From Paenibacillus sp. FSL R7-0337 (GTDB lineage: Bacteria; Bacillota; Bacilli; Paenibacillales; Paenibacillaceae), in contig NZ_CP150218.1 of the NCBI RefSeq assembly GCF_037969875.1, positions 5,952,001 to 6,016,000 on the forward strand: DNA of 64,000 nucleotides. Direction: 5' to 3'. Numbering within the stretch: position 1 is the stretch's first letter; the number at the start of each line of letters is the position of its first letter. Below the pieces are notes generated by a model. The model saw only the letters and a program-made list of their open reading frames with translations. It was not told the origin of the DNA and did no database searches. This document shows, one piece after another, positions 8,547-18,500 of the stretch. Both the position numbers and the translations under genes were made by a program.

Positions 8547-8915
8547 ATGGCACACCCGGTAACGAAACAACAGGTGATCAAACTGATAGGTAAACATATC
8601 GTGGCGGTAAAAAAAGACGGGTCCAGAGTGACGGGCAAACTGGTCCGCATCTCAGGCAACCGGTTAATCCTGCAGCGCATCAGTGGTAAAAAAGTACAAA
8701 CCAAGGCACTGATTCCGCTCGTGTTGTTTGATTTGCTGGCCATCGGTACGGCCCCTTACGCTTACGGCGGGGGTTATGGCGGAGGCTACGGTGGTAACCC
8801 GTATGGGGGCGGTTACGGTTATGGCCATGGACCTGGCCCTGGCCCTGTTCCTGGTCCATATGGCGGCTACGGTCCAGGCCCTGGTTATGGCATTCCGCCG
8901 ATTGGATTTTTTTAA
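8547..8915 (+). CDS. Small Gly/Tyr/Pro-rich protein with an Sm-like N-terminus
   Basis: I do not recognise a named family. The 122-residue protein divides sharply: residues 1-50 (QVIKLIGKHIVAVKKDGSRV, then TGKLVRISGNRLILQ) read like the strand-turn-strand of an LSM/Sm-type beta barrel, followed by a hydrophobic stretch LIPLVLFDLLAI. From about residue 72 it is almost only Gly, Tyr and Pro (GGGYGGGYGG, GPGPGPVPGP). The tail resembles spore-coat or surface proteins of bacilli. ATG 8547 follows AGGAGGG; the long in-frame extension upstream passes through the preceding terminator and is not real. It is monocistronic. Function is unknown; a spore-coat or RNA-binding role would be inference. Confidence 0.75.
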   Translation: MAHPVTKQQVIKLIGKHIVAVKKDGSRVTGKLVRISGNRLILQRISGKKVQTKALIPLVLFDLLAIGTAPYAYGGGYGGGYGGNPYGGGYGYGHGPGPGPVPGPYGGYGPGPGYGIPPIGFF

Positions 8916-8937
8916 GCCATAGAGCTTGCCTGCTCCA

Positions 8938-9384
8938 TCAGCGGAACTGCTTTTCAAGCTCATAACAGTAATTTTGCGGTTGATAACGGGCTACGCTGTA
9001 GCCCAGTTTTTCATAAAAAGCCAAACCGGCGGTATTTCCGGTATCTACAGAGACCTTCGCTCTATGGCATGCACGGGATAGTGCAAACCGCTCCGCTCTA
9101 TCCATAAGCATATTACCGTAGCGCTTACGCCTTGCTCCCGGGGCAATAGCGAGCATATCAATGTATAACAGATCGCCATGCAGCAGAAAATGCACGAACC
9201 CCAGCGGATCGCTGTCGTAGTCGGGACAAGCAACAAGTGTGACTCCCTGTCCCAGGCGGCGCGGCAGATCCTTCCTGACCTGATTAATGATCGTCTGCGG
9301 AAGATGAGATAACGGGACAAGCTGCTTTTCAATCAAGTCATAAATAATCGTGTCATCCTGCCTGGGTCTGCGGTAACGAATCAT
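8938..9384 (-). CDS. GNAT-family N-acetyltransferase
   Basis: This 148-residue protein shows the GNAT acetyl-CoA site (LLYIDMLAIAPGARRKRYGNML, an R/Q-x-x-G-x-G/A variant) and the C-terminal DTGNTAGLAFYEKLGYSV motif. It would transfer acetyl from acetyl-CoA to a small molecule or protein amine; the substrate is not predictable. ATG 9384 is preceded by AAAGGGGG at 9-10 bases and is chosen over an ATG eight codons upstream. It is monocistronic and convergent with the Gly/Tyr-rich gene. Confidence 0.85.
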   Translation of the reverse strand: MIRYRRPRQDDTIIYDLIEKQLVPLSHLPQTIINQVRKDLPRRLGQGVTLVACPDYDSDPLGFVHFLLHGDLLYIDMLAIAPGARRKRYGNMLMDRAERFALSRACHRAKVSVDTGNTAGLAFYEKLGYSVARYQPQNYCYELEKQFR

Positions 9385-9502
9385 AAATACTGCCCCCTTT
9401 CCACGCATTGTTGTACATCATATGCCCCGGGCGGTGTGGGCGTTCCGGCAAGAATAGAACAGGATTTTATGAAGAATTTAATGTATAACCTGCGAAGGGG
9501 TA

Positions 9503-9531
9503 TTGACTAACCGTGTGAGGAATCATATAAT
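9503..9531 (+). promoter_or_regulatory. Sigma-A promoter of the ilv-leu operon
   Basis: TTGACT (9503-9508) and TATAAT (9526-9531) are 17 bases apart. The start point would be near 9538, at the head of the T-box leader. Confidence 0.9.
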
Positions 9532-9559
9532 GTGTCTAAACATTTAACGAGCATACATG

Positions 9560-9903
9560 TATCGGCGATGATGAGGACGAAGTTTTAAGGGCTCTTTTGT
9601 TCAGAGAGTGAGAGGAATTGCTGCAACCTCCACCAGAATCCCTTATATACGAGCTCACCTCGGAGCTGTTTTCCTGAAAGGTCCATCAGCAAGAGCGGTG
9701 GAATTATTAGGGGGAATCGTTTGGTCCGCGTTAGGGACTTCAGGTTACGAAGATTTGGGCCCTGCCTACATCGATGGATTTTTGTATCCTGATAAGGCAT
9801 TTCATCGCGAGATGTAATGCAAACATGGGTGGTACCACGGAAGCTAAACCTTTCGTCCCTCACGCGCTTCTTCTGCGCGTGGGAGGCGAAAGGTTTTTTT
9901 GTT
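9560..9903 (+). promoter_or_regulatory. T-box riboswitch, probably leucine-specific
   Basis: The leader has the Stem I opening GATGAGGACGAAGT and the nearly invariant T-box GGGTGGTACCACGG (9827-9840), followed by a terminator. In the specifier region GAGCTCACCTCGG (9651-9663) the in-register triplet is CTC (9654-9656) followed by A, a leucine codon, as in the ilv-leu leader of B. subtilis. Uncharged tRNA-Leu would pair with the specifier and the T-box and stabilise the antiterminator, allowing transcription of ilvBNC-leuA during leucine shortage. The specifier was read by eye without folding. Confidence 0.92.
9846..9900 (+). terminator. T-box-controlled terminator
   Basis: AAACCTTTCG...CACGCGC pairs with GCGCGTG...CGAAAGGTTT, then seven T. 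The competing antiterminator uses the T-box sequence immediately upstream. Confidence 0.92.
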
Positions 9904-10007
9904 GAATAGGGAGAAAATACGGCCTGTTCGCTAATATTAAAGGTTGTTGATAAGGGCGTCCTGTCACTCTAAATAATGCATGTGAATGATCGAAGGGAGG
10001 AATACTG

Positions 10008-11759
10008 ATGAGCGCGCAATTACCGGAAGAAGTGCGGTCGATAGAACAGTTACGTGAGAAATGGAAAAATCCAGAGGTGGTTTCGGGTTCCGAAGTCCTC
10101 CTGCGCAGTCTTGTACTGGAAGGTGTAGATACTGTATTCGGATACCCCGGCGGGGCTGTACTCTATATCTATGATGCGCTTTATGGATTCGATGATTTCA
10201 ACCATATTCTGACCCGCCATGAGCAGGGAGCGATCCATGCGGCTGACGGGTATGCCAGAGCAAGCGGTAAGGTTGGCGTATGTATTGCCACTTCAGGTCC
10301 GGGAGCAACCAATCTGGTGACTGGAATAGCTACAGCGTTTATGGACTCCGTGCCGCTGGTAGTGATCACCGGTAACGTATTTTCCAGCCTGATCGGTACA
10401 GATGCTTTCCAGGAAGCGGATATTACCGGGATTACGATGCCGATTACGAAGCACAGCTATCTGGTACGGGATGTTGAGGACCTGCCGCGGATTATTCATG
10501 AAGCCTTCCATATTGCCAATACAGGACGTAAAGGTCCGGTACTGATTGATATTCCAAAGGATGTATCGGCGGCGATGACATTGTTCACTCCGGCAGAACA
10601 GCAGGGGGTTAACCTTCGCGGCTACAATCCGCGCACGGTTCCCAATAAGCTGCAGCTGGATAAGCTGGTGAAGGCTATCGATGCAGCGGAGCGTCCGATT
10701 ATTATTGCAGGCGGCGGAGTCATCTACTCTGGAGCGCATGAGTCTATGTATGAATTCGTGAAACGCACGGAGATTCCAATTACAACTACATTGCTGGGCT
10801 TGGGATGTTACCCGAGCGGCGAAGAGTTATGGATGGGAATGCCGGGGATGCACGGCACGTACACAGCCAATAATGCCATTCAGCAATGCGATCTGCTGAT
10901 TAACATCGGTGCCCGGTTCGATGACCGCGTAACCGGCAAGCTGGACGGCTTCGCTCCCAAAGCGAAGATCGTGCATATTGATATTGATCCTGCCGAGATC
11001 GGCAAGAATGTTGCAACTGATATCCCCATTGTCGGCGATGTGAAGACTGTTCTGGAAATGCTGATCCCGGATGTGAAGCGCGCCTCGAAGGCCGATGCCT
11101 GGAGAACACAGATTGCCCAGTGGAAGCTGGACCAGCCGTATCGCTACAAGGATTCGGAGACAGAGCTGAAGCCGCAATGGGTTATCCAGATGATTAATGA
11201 CACCACTAATGGTGAAGCGATTGTGACTACAGACGTAGGCCAGCATCAGATGTGGGCTGCCCAATATTACAAGTTCAACCATCCGCGTTCATGGATTACT
11301 TCGGGGGGCCTTGGAACTATGGGCTTCGGTTTCCCGTCGGCGATTGGGGCGCAAATGGCCCATCCGCAGCGGCTCGTAGTCTCCATTAATGGTGACGGCG
11401 GAATGCAGATGTGTTCCCAGGAGCTTGCCATCTGTGCGATCAATAAGATTCCGGTCAAAATTGTTGTCATCAACAATCAGGTGCTCGGAATGGTCCGCCA
11501 GTGGCAAAACCTGATCTATGAGAAGCGTTACAGCTATACTGATCTCGCGGGAAGTCCGGATTTTGTAAAGCTGGCTGAGGCTTACGGCGTGAAGGGACTG
11601 CGGGCAACCAACAAAGAAGAAGCCAGCGCGGCCTGGAAAGAAGCCATGGAAATACCTGGACCCGTCCTGGTAGAATTCGTTGTTCCAAAGGATGAGAATG
11701 TCTACCCGATGGTAACTCAAGGCTCTACCATTGATCAAATGCTGATGGGGGATGAATAA
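10008..11759 (+). CDS. ilvB: Acetolactate synthase large (catalytic) subunit
   Basis: This ThDP- and FAD-dependent enzyme condenses two pyruvates to acetolactate or pyruvate with 2-oxobutyrate, the first shared step to valine, leucine and isoleucine. The 583 residues include the N-terminal ThDP-pyrimidine domain (FGYPGGAVLYIYDALY, HEQGAIHAADGYARASG), the central FAD domain and the C-terminal ThDP motif GDGGMQMCSQELA...VINNQ. The C-terminal half (MVRQWQNLIYEKRYS) is typical of the biosynthetic rather than catabolic enzyme. ATG follows GGGAGG. It is the first gene behind the T-box and is followed after two bases by ilvN. Confidence 0.97.
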   Translation: MSAQLPEEVRSIEQLREKWKNPEVVSGSEVLLRSLVLEGVDTVFGYPGGAVLYIYDALYGFDDFNHILTRHEQGAIHAADGYARASGKVGVCIATSGPGATNLVTGIATAFMDSVPLVVITGNVFSSLIGTDAFQEADITGITMPITKHSYLVRDVEDLPRIIHEAFHIANTGRKGPVLIDIPKDVSAAMTLFTPAEQQGVNLRGYNPRTVPNKLQLDKLVKAIDAAERPIIIAGGGVIYSGAHESMYEFVKRTEIPITTTLLGLGCYPSGEELWMGMPGMHGTYTANNAIQQCDLLINIGARFDDRVTGKLDGFAPKAKIVHIDIDPAEIGKNVATDIPIVGDVKTVLEMLIPDVKRASKADAWRTQIAQWKLDQPYRYKDSETELKPQWVIQMINDTTNGEAIVTTDVGQHQMWAAQYYKFNHPRSWITSGGLGTMGFGFPSAIGAQMAHPQRLVVSINGDGGMQMCSQELAICAINKIPVKIVVINNQVLGMVRQWQNLIYEKRYSYTDLAGSPDFVKLAEAYGVKGLRATNKEEASAAWKEAMEIPGPVLVEFVVPKDENVYPMVTQGSTIDQMLMGDE

Positions 11760-11761
11760 CA

Positions 11762-12244
11762 GTGATGAGACATACGATTGCTGTGCTCGTAAATGACCAG
11801 CCTGGTGTGTTGCAGCGGGTATCCGGATTATTCGGCCGCCGCGGCTTCAATATTGAGAGTATTACGGTTGGACAATCCGAAGAGGTCGGATTGTCCCGGA
11901 TGGTAATTGTAACACTGGGCGACCAGCATACCCTGGAGCAGATTGAGAAGCAGTTGTACAAGCTGATCGATGTAATCAAGGTAGTTGATCTGGGCGCAAA
12001 ACCAATGGTAGCCCGGGAGCTGGCACTGATTAAGGTGAAGGCAGAGCCGTCAGAACGGCCGGAGATTATGGGCGTAGTCGAAACCTTCCGTGCTTCTGTA
12101 GTAGATATTGGCTCAACCAGCCTGCTAGTACAGGTAGTTGGAGATACCACCAAGATTGATGCAATGATCGAGCTGCTGAAGCCTTATGGTATAAAGGAGC
12201 TGTCCCGGACTGGAGTAACGGCGATGATTCGTGGGAATGCCTAA
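11762..12244 (+). CDS. ilvN: Acetolactate synthase small (regulatory) subunit
   Basis: This 160-residue ACT-domain subunit (HTIAVLVNDQPGVLQRVSGL, then FNIESITVGQSE) confers valine feedback control on and activates IlvB. The C-terminal domain (KAEPSERPEIMGVVETFRA) is complete. The start is either GTG 11762 or ATG 11765; GGGGG in the end of ilvB is better spaced for the GTG, while homologues usually begin MRHTI. The gene is two bases from ilvB, so coupling is likely. It is followed by an unusually long, structured gap before ilvC. Confidence 0.96.
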   Translation: MMRHTIAVLVNDQPGVLQRVSGLFGRRGFNIESITVGQSEEVGLSRMVIVTLGDQHTLEQIEKQLYKLIDVIKVVDLGAKPMVARELALIKVKAEPSERPEIMGVVETFRASVVDIGSTSLLVQVVGDTTKIDAMIELLKPYGIKELSRTGVTAMIRGNA

Positions 12245-12320
12245 TCGTCACATTTTACAGCTTTAACGAATTACTGCTTGCGTGCATTAATTTATTAAGA
12301 TTAGCTTAGACTTGCCCGCG

Positions 12321-12397
12321 AAAGAGCGGGGGCTTGAGGAACGCGTCATTATATAGTAAGACTAATATGCAACGTGTTTTTGAAGCACCCGCTCTTT
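12321..12397 (+). ncRNA. Long-range folded leader upstream of ilvC
   Basis: Arms AAAGAGCGGG (12321-12330) and CCCGCTCTTT (12388-12397) pair perfectly. Inside them GCTT/AAGC and AACGCGT/ACGTGTT extend the fold. A short competing hairpin CCCGC-GAAAGA-GCGGG (12315-12330) uses the same strand, so two exclusive states are possible. No T-run follows, and the ilvC ribosome site AAAGGAGG lies about 20 bases downstream. It could be an mRNA processing or stability element, or a control site for ilvC. Confidence 0.55.
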
Positions 12398-12431
12398 ACG
12401 ATGGGTCCCAAATTAAAGGAGGATTTTGACA

Positions 12432-13424
12432 ATGGCAGTTACAACGTACTATGAACAGGATGCAGAGCTTAGCGTATTGAAAGGAAAGACAATTGCGGTA
12501 ATCGGGTACGGTAGCCAAGGACATGCCCAGGCACAGAACCTGCGTGACAGTGGTCTTCAGGTGGTTATCGGTCTGCGTGAAGGTAAATCATTTGATACTG
12601 CCAAGAATGACGGCTTTGAAGTATTGTCTGTAGCAGAAGCGGTATCCCGTGCAGATGTGGTACAAATCCTTATGCCGGACGAAACACAGGCATCTGTATA
12701 TAAGAACGATATCGAACCGAACCTTAAGAATGGCGCAGCTCTGATGTTCTCCCACGGCTTCAACGTACATTTCGGACAAATCGTAGCTCCTAAGGATGCC
12801 GATGTGCTGCTGGTAGCTCCTAAATCCCCGGGACACATGGTACGCCGTACTTATGTTGAAGGCTTCGGCGTTCCCGGCCTGATCGCTATTGAACAGGATG
12901 CAACCGGCAATGCCAAGGCTATCGGTCTGGCGTATGCCAAAGGCATCGGCTGTACTCGTGCGGGAGTTATCGAAACCTCCTTCCGTGAAGAGACTGAAAC
13001 GGATCTGTTCGGTGAACAGGCTGTCCTCTGCGGCGGTGTGTCCGAACTGATCAAGGCTGGCTTCGAGACATTGACTGAAGCCGGATATGCTCCTGAGATG
13101 GCTTACTTCGAGTGCTTGCATGAGCTGAAGCTGATCGTTGACATGGTATATGAAGGCGGATTGTCCAGCATGCGCGATTCCATCAGTAACACTGCGGAAT
13201 ACGGTGACTATGTAACTGGACCACGCATCATTACTGCTGAGACTAAGAAAGCTATGAAAGAAGTACTGTCTGATATTCAGCAAGGTAAATTCGCCCGCGA
13301 CTTTATCCTTGAGAACCAATCCGGTCGTGCCTTCCTGACCGCTACCCGCCGCAACGAAGCTGCTCATCCGGTAGAAGTAGTCGGCAGCCAGCTGCGTGAA
13401 ATGATGCACTGGATTAAGAAATAG
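12432..13424 (+). CDS. ilvC: Ketol-acid reductoisomerase (class I)
   Basis: The enzyme converts acetolactate/acetohydroxybutyrate to dihydroxy acids with NADPH and Mg2+. The 330 residues show the N-terminal Rossmann motif GYGSQGHAQAQNLRDSG, the MAPKSPGHMVR-type loop, the metal-binding FREETETDLFGEQ, and ECLHELKLIVDMVYEGG, ending AATRRNE-like near the C-terminus; length fits the short class I form. ATG 12432 follows AAAGGAGG; a TTG two codons earlier is rejected. It is third in the operon, 187 bases from ilvN across the folded leader. Confidence 0.97.
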   Translation: MAVTTYYEQDAELSVLKGKTIAVIGYGSQGHAQAQNLRDSGLQVVIGLREGKSFDTAKNDGFEVLSVAEAVSRADVVQILMPDETQASVYKNDIEPNLKNGAALMFSHGFNVHFGQIVAPKDADVLLVAPKSPGHMVRRTYVEGFGVPGLIAIEQDATGNAKAIGLAYAKGIGCTRAGVIETSFREETETDLFGEQAVLCGGVSELIKAGFETLTEAGYAPEMAYFECLHELKLIVDMVYEGGLSSMRDSISNTAEYGDYVTGPRIITAETKKAMKEVLSDIQQGKFARDFILENQSGRAFLTATRRNEAAHPVEVVGSQLREMMHWIKK

Positions 13425-13457
13425 GTCGTATACTTACAATTGCAATGAACCATAGGT

Positions 13458-13503
13458 AACCCTCAGATGCGGCCGTAATTTTGCGGGCCGCATTTGAGGG
13501 TTT
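13458..13503 (+). terminator. Hairpin between ilvC and leuA (partial terminator)
   Basis: AACCCTCAGATGCGGCC pairs with GGCCGCATTTGAGGGTT around an 11-base loop, a 17-bp stem with one mismatch. Only TTT follows, so read-through into leuA is expected; the element may reduce leuA expression relative to ilvC or stabilise the upstream mRNA. Confidence 0.6.
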
Positions 13504-13530
13504 ATGGACAATCTTCAGGAGGTGCTCAGC

Positions 13531-15072
13531 ATGCGGAAAATTTATGTGTTCGACACGACGCTGCGTGACGGGGAACAGTCGCCGGGTGTGAACCTCAATA
13601 CGCGTGAGAAGGTAGAAATCGCTTATCAGCTGGAAAAGCTGGGAATTGACCGGATGGAGGCAGGCTTCCCTGCCGCTTCGCCGGGAGATCTGGCTGCGGT
13701 GAACGCAGTGGCCAGAGCGGTTAAGAATGTCACTTTAATCGGTCTGTCCCGTTCCAGAGAGAGCGATATTGATGCGGTCAAGGAAGCGCTGCAGGGGGCA
13801 CAGGACCCTTGTATTCATATTTTCCTGGCAACCTCGCCGATACACCGTCAGCATAAGCTGCGCATGGAGAAGTCACAGGTGCTGGAAACGGCACAATCGG
13901 CGATCCGCTATGCCAAGAAGTATTTTCCCAAGCTGGAATTCTCCCTGGAGGACGCCGGCCGTACCGAACGTGATTTCATGGCCGAAATGGTGGCGATGGC
14001 GATCCGCGAGGGTGCGAATGTGGTGAATATTCCAGATACGGTCGGTTACCTGAATCCTGCGGAATACGGAGACATCTTCAAATTCCTGAAGGATACGGTG
14101 CCTGATATCGAGCGGGTACAGCTTAGCGCCCATTGTCATAATGATCTGGGGATGGCTACTGCCAATACCCTCGCTGCCATTCAGAATGGTGCAGACCAGA
14201 TTGAGGGTACGATTAACGGGATCGGGGAACGTGCCGGCAATACAGCGATTGAAGAGGTCGCTCTGGCGCTTGAGACCCGCAGTGAGTATTTCGGTGCCAA
14301 GACCTCTCTGGTCCTGTCTGAAATCTCCCGTACCAGCCGTCTCGTCAGCAAGCTGACAGGGATGGTTGTGCCGGGCAACAAGGCGATTGTCGGCGCCAAT
14401 GCCTTCGCCCATGAATCCGGGATTCATCAGGATGGCATGCTGAAGGAGAAGACGACTTACGAGATTATGACACCGGAAACGATCGGTCTCAAAGAAAGCA
14501 AGCTGGTGCTCGGCAAGCATTCGGGCCGTCACGCTTTCCGCGATAAGCTGAGTGATCTGGGCTATGACATCTCTGAGGAAGAGGTCAATGCCGCTTTTGC
14601 CAAGTTCAAGGATCTCGCCGATAAGAAAAAAGAAGTCTCGGACGAGGATATCCTTGCGCTTCTGGAAGAGAAGCTGATCGATACGCCGGAGACCTTCAGC
14701 TTGCAGACGATCTATGTTACGTATGGCAATGAGGCTACTCCAACCGCTAAGGTAATCATTCACGGCCAGGACCCGCAGCCGATTGTGGCGGTTGCCGAAG
14801 GCAACGGCTCGGTAGACGCAATCTACAATGCCATTGACCAGGCTACAGGGGAAGAAGTCACACTTGGCGATTACTCGATTAAAGCCGTCAGCAGAGGTAA
14901 AGATGCTCAGGGTGAGGTACATGTGGTGCTCTCGCAAGGCGAGGTTGCTGCGCAGGGCCGCGGACTTAGCACCGATATTCTTGAAGCGAGTGCCAGAGCC
15001 TACCTGGATGCACTGAACAAGCTGATTGAGAAGCGCAAGACTTACACCAAGCGTGAGCATGCCAATCTCTAA
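13531..15072 (+). CDS. leuA: 2-isopropylmalate synthase
   Basis: LeuA condenses acetyl-CoA with 2-oxoisovalerate, the first committed step to leucine. The 513 residues contain the DRE-TIM motif FDTTLRDGEQSPGVNL, the metal ligands in HCHNDLGMATAN, GIGERAGN, and a C-terminal LeuA dimer/regulatory domain (from about residue 390) that binds leucine for feedback inhibition. ATG 13531 is used because CAGGAGG precedes it by 8-9 bases; an ATG nine codons earlier lies against the hairpin. It is the last gene of the operon; leuB is 10 kb away and leuCD are not in the window. Confidence 0.96.
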   Translation: MRKIYVFDTTLRDGEQSPGVNLNTREKVEIAYQLEKLGIDRMEAGFPAASPGDLAAVNAVARAVKNVTLIGLSRSRESDIDAVKEALQGAQDPCIHIFLATSPIHRQHKLRMEKSQVLETAQSAIRYAKKYFPKLEFSLEDAGRTERDFMAEMVAMAIREGANVVNIPDTVGYLNPAEYGDIFKFLKDTVPDIERVQLSAHCHNDLGMATANTLAAIQNGADQIEGTINGIGERAGNTAIEEVALALETRSEYFGAKTSLVLSEISRTSRLVSKLTGMVVPGNKAIVGANAFAHESGIHQDGMLKEKTTYEIMTPETIGLKESKLVLGKHSGRHAFRDKLSDLGYDISEEEVNAAFAKFKDLADKKKEVSDEDILALLEEKLIDTPETFSLQTIYVTYGNEATPTAKVIIHGQDPQPIVAVAEGNGSVDAIYNAIDQATGEEVTLGDYSIKAVSRGKDAQGEVHVVLSQGEVAAQGRGLSTDILEASARAYLDALNKLIEKRKTYTKREHANL

Positions 15073-15086
15073 TTCAATTATTTAAA

Positions 15087-15135
15087 AGAAGCTTCCCCGG
15101 ACCAGTACGATTGGTCCGGGGAGGCTTCTTTTTTT
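15087..15135 (+). terminator. Terminator of ilvBNC-leuA
   Basis: AGAAGCTTCCCCGGACCA pairs with TGGTCCGGGGAGGCTTCT and is followed by seven T. Confidence 0.93.
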
Positions 15136-15531
15136 GTTCAAAAATCTGTAGAAATTTTTTTGCGCTGAGAATTTTGGTTTTGAATCCAGCTGAAGAGGAT
15201 TTGAAACAAGTTTTTGAATGAAAAGAATGAACAAGATGAGTCGGAAAGATGAAAAAAAGTTCATAACCCAGTGTGGATTCCTCATATCCTGCGTTTGAAA
15301 CGCTCTTTTTGTCATAAAAAATATTTTATTTTTAAGTTATCTATGATTTATCTCATAATCTGTTCAGAAATTGTTCAGAGGCGGGAAGTAAAGTTACGAA
15401 AGTACAGTACAAGCGAAATTGAAGGCCCACATACATACTAGCGACAGGGGGACGATCGGGAAGAAGCAGGCGGGAACGGGTAATGGCGACGCTGGAACAA
15501 TCATTTTGCTAAAGAGAGAGGTTATAATTAT
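15136..15531 (+). promoter_or_regulatory. Upstream region of the adhesin gene with a phased direct repeat
   Basis: This gap of 396 bases shows no credible gene. It is AT-rich up to about 15360, with a tiny hairpin plus TCTTTTT at 15291-15310. Two copies of TGTTCAGA (15361-15368 and 15372-15379) start exactly 11 bases apart, and a weak -10-like TAAAGT follows at 15389. About 130 bases of G/A-rich untranslated leader then run to the adhesin ribosome site. Direct repeats with 11-bp phasing are the binding mode of OmpR/SARP-type winged helices. Confidence 0.4.
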
Positions 15532-18500
15532 ATGAAGAAAAAGACGATAGGCGCCTGGCTGGTTGTTGTAATGCTGATTACACAGTTTGCCAGCGGTTTC
15601 GGGTTCATGACGAAGGTTAAGGCGGATGGGACGGAGATAACAGATCCACTAATTACGAGTGTGACTATGTCAGTCTACGATAATGGTGTTCCTGTAACGG
15701 ATGTTGTCTACAAGCAGGGGGCTGAGGTCAAGCTGACTTATAACTGGGAGCTTCCCGATAACCATAATTTTAAAGGGGGAGATACTTACTCCTTTGATTT
15801 GCCTGACAAATTTGTGCTCGCTTCAGATATTAAAAATGTGGCACTTGTGGCGGATGGAATGAATTTGGGATACTTTGATGTAATTAAAGGCAGCCCGAAT
15901 AAGGTTGTAATGACGTTGGGCAATGATGTAGATAAGTTTTTCGGAGTGCATGGTTCCTTTACAATTAAAACCTCTTTTGATATGAGCAAATTCACCGAAA
16001 CAACAGTACAGACGATTGTCTTCCCTATTGACGGCGGAAATCAGACAGTTACAATTACTTTCAAGCCTAAGGTAGACTTGACAATCTCCAAAAGCGGTGT
16101 TCCTAAAGGAACTAACTCAGGTAATCTAAATGCGAAACAAATTGTTTGGAGTGTCGACGTTAATAAAGTATTGGATAGCGTCTATGGAGCTAATCTCCTT
16201 GATACTATTCCTGCAGGTCTTACTTTGACTAATCCACTGGATGTTAAAGTATATGATCTGAATGTTAAACTTAACGGGTCAGTTACACAAGGGTCAGAAA
16301 TTTCAAACTCCAGGTATTCGGTTACAACTCCTTCGGGTAATCTGAATGTCGCATTTAATGAATCGCCAATTATTGGCGCTTATCGGATTCAGTTCACTAC
16401 CGATATTACTGATGCAACCAAAACAAACTTTACAAATAATGCTTCTTTCAGTGGAACAAACTTACAGGCTGTCCCTGCATCGGCAACAGTCAATGTTACT
16501 AGAGGAGCTTATCTGAGCAAAAAATCATCTGATTATCATTCTGCAACCCAGGTAACCTACTGGGAGATCAATTATAACTATAACGAGTCATCGGTTCTTA
16601 AAGATGATGCCGTGTTAAAGGATTATTTTGATGACTCACAGGAATTGGTAAAGGGTTCCGTAAAGGTATTTCCGGTAAATTTCCTGACAGATGCGGCTGG
16701 AACTGTTGGAAGCACTGAGGTTAGTAATTATACGGTTAATCCTGCAACCCAGCCTGAGAAGAACGGATTTGAACTGAAATTCAATGAAAACATCAACAGT
16801 GCGTACCAAATTCAGTATCAGACAAAGGCGATCAAGCGAGTTGAGGGACCTGAGACTATTAACAACTCGGTTACATCCGGATCTACAACTGTACCTGGAG
16901 TAAGAACTATTGATCAAGTGATTATTAATAAGTCTGCAAGTGTAAACTACAACAGTAAAAAGGTTACTTGGACAGTGGCTATTAATGGTGACAGTTATCC
17001 GATGGAGAATGTAGTGGTTAAGGATATTTTCACCAATAAAGGTCTGGAGATTATTCCCGAAACTATTGTTGTTAAACAAGGTACATCAACGATTACCACA
17101 GGTTATACTATTGAGAATCTAGTCAATACTACAGGTTTTAATGTTGTATTTAGTTCACCAATTAGTGGACCTTATACGATAAGTTATGATACTTATTTTG
17201 ATAATAAAAGGCTGAATTATGATTGGCTTACAAAGGATGCTGATTTCGTAAATCAAGCGACGGTGGAATGGAATAATCCTAACTCCACGGAACTTAAAAC
17301 AAAAACTGTAACTGCAAACTTTGATCTTGTTTCTGCAGAGAAAGCCAACGGTTATAAGAGTGGAAGCTACAATGCAAAAGAAAAGGAGATCACTTGGACA
17401 GTTGGTGTGAATTTTAACCGGCATACACTAGTAAATGCTAAAGTAACAGACGTACTTCTGGATAATCAAAAATTCGTGCCTTCTTCTGTAGAAATTCACA
17501 CTATGAATGTCAATGGAGATGGTGGTTACTCCAAAGGATCAATTAAGCTTGCTCCGGGTACAGATTATAATGTTAGCTATAATGAAGTGAGTAAACTGCT
17601 GCAAATAGATTTCACAAAAACAATTACAACGGGTTATGTTATTACTTTTAAAACAAGTCTTAAAGGCCAATTGACTAATACATCAACGTTGAACAACACT
17701 GCTAACCTGTATAGTGGTACAAAACCGGAGTCCAAAGACCTCAAGGCTTCAGTGACGATTCCCAAAGCCGGCGAATATGTTACAAAGTCGGGAACACAGA
17801 ATAATTTGAACATTAAATGGACTGTGAATATTAACCACAATCAGTCATACATTGAGTCAGCTAAAATAGTAGATGATCCAAGTAACAATCAAATCCTTCT
17901 TCCAGACTCGTTCAAACTGTATGGTACTACAGTTAATTCAGGAGGTACTGTTAATAAGGTGGCTACGCCGCTAACTAAGGGAACGGATTATGATCTGGTC
18001 ATCACTACTGACCCTGATCTTGGTAAACAACAGTTTGTACTCAGTTTCAAGGCTCCTATAGAGAAACCTTATATTTTGGAGTATGAGTCACTGATTGTGG
18101 CCAACGATGGGGATACAGTTTCCAATAGTGTGAAAATAAGCGGAGAAAATTCTACAACGTTCACCAAGCAAACCAGCAAGGATGTTCCAGTTGCACTGTC
18201 AGATGCAGACGGCGTAGGAACAGGCAGTAGAAAAAACCTGAAGGTTGTTAAAGAGGATTCTGCCCAATCTTCACTTAAGTTAAGTGGTGCTACGTTTACA
18301 CTTTATCGCAAAGCTGGAGGAACTGAAGCTGCCTTTAACACACTCACTACCGATTCTAAAGGGGAAATAAACTTTAATAATCTATGGCCGGGGACATATA
18401 CATTGCAGGAAATTACTGCACCAGCCGGTTATAGCCTTAATCCTACTCGTTATCCAGTAACTTTTAATTCTACACTGGAAACGACTGTGACTGTGAAAAA

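Noticed and set aside
15380..15531. A c-di-GMP or c-di-AMP riboswitch in the adhesin leader
   Set aside because: The G/A-rich leader lacks the conserved aptamer blocks of those classes, and no terminator stands before the gene.
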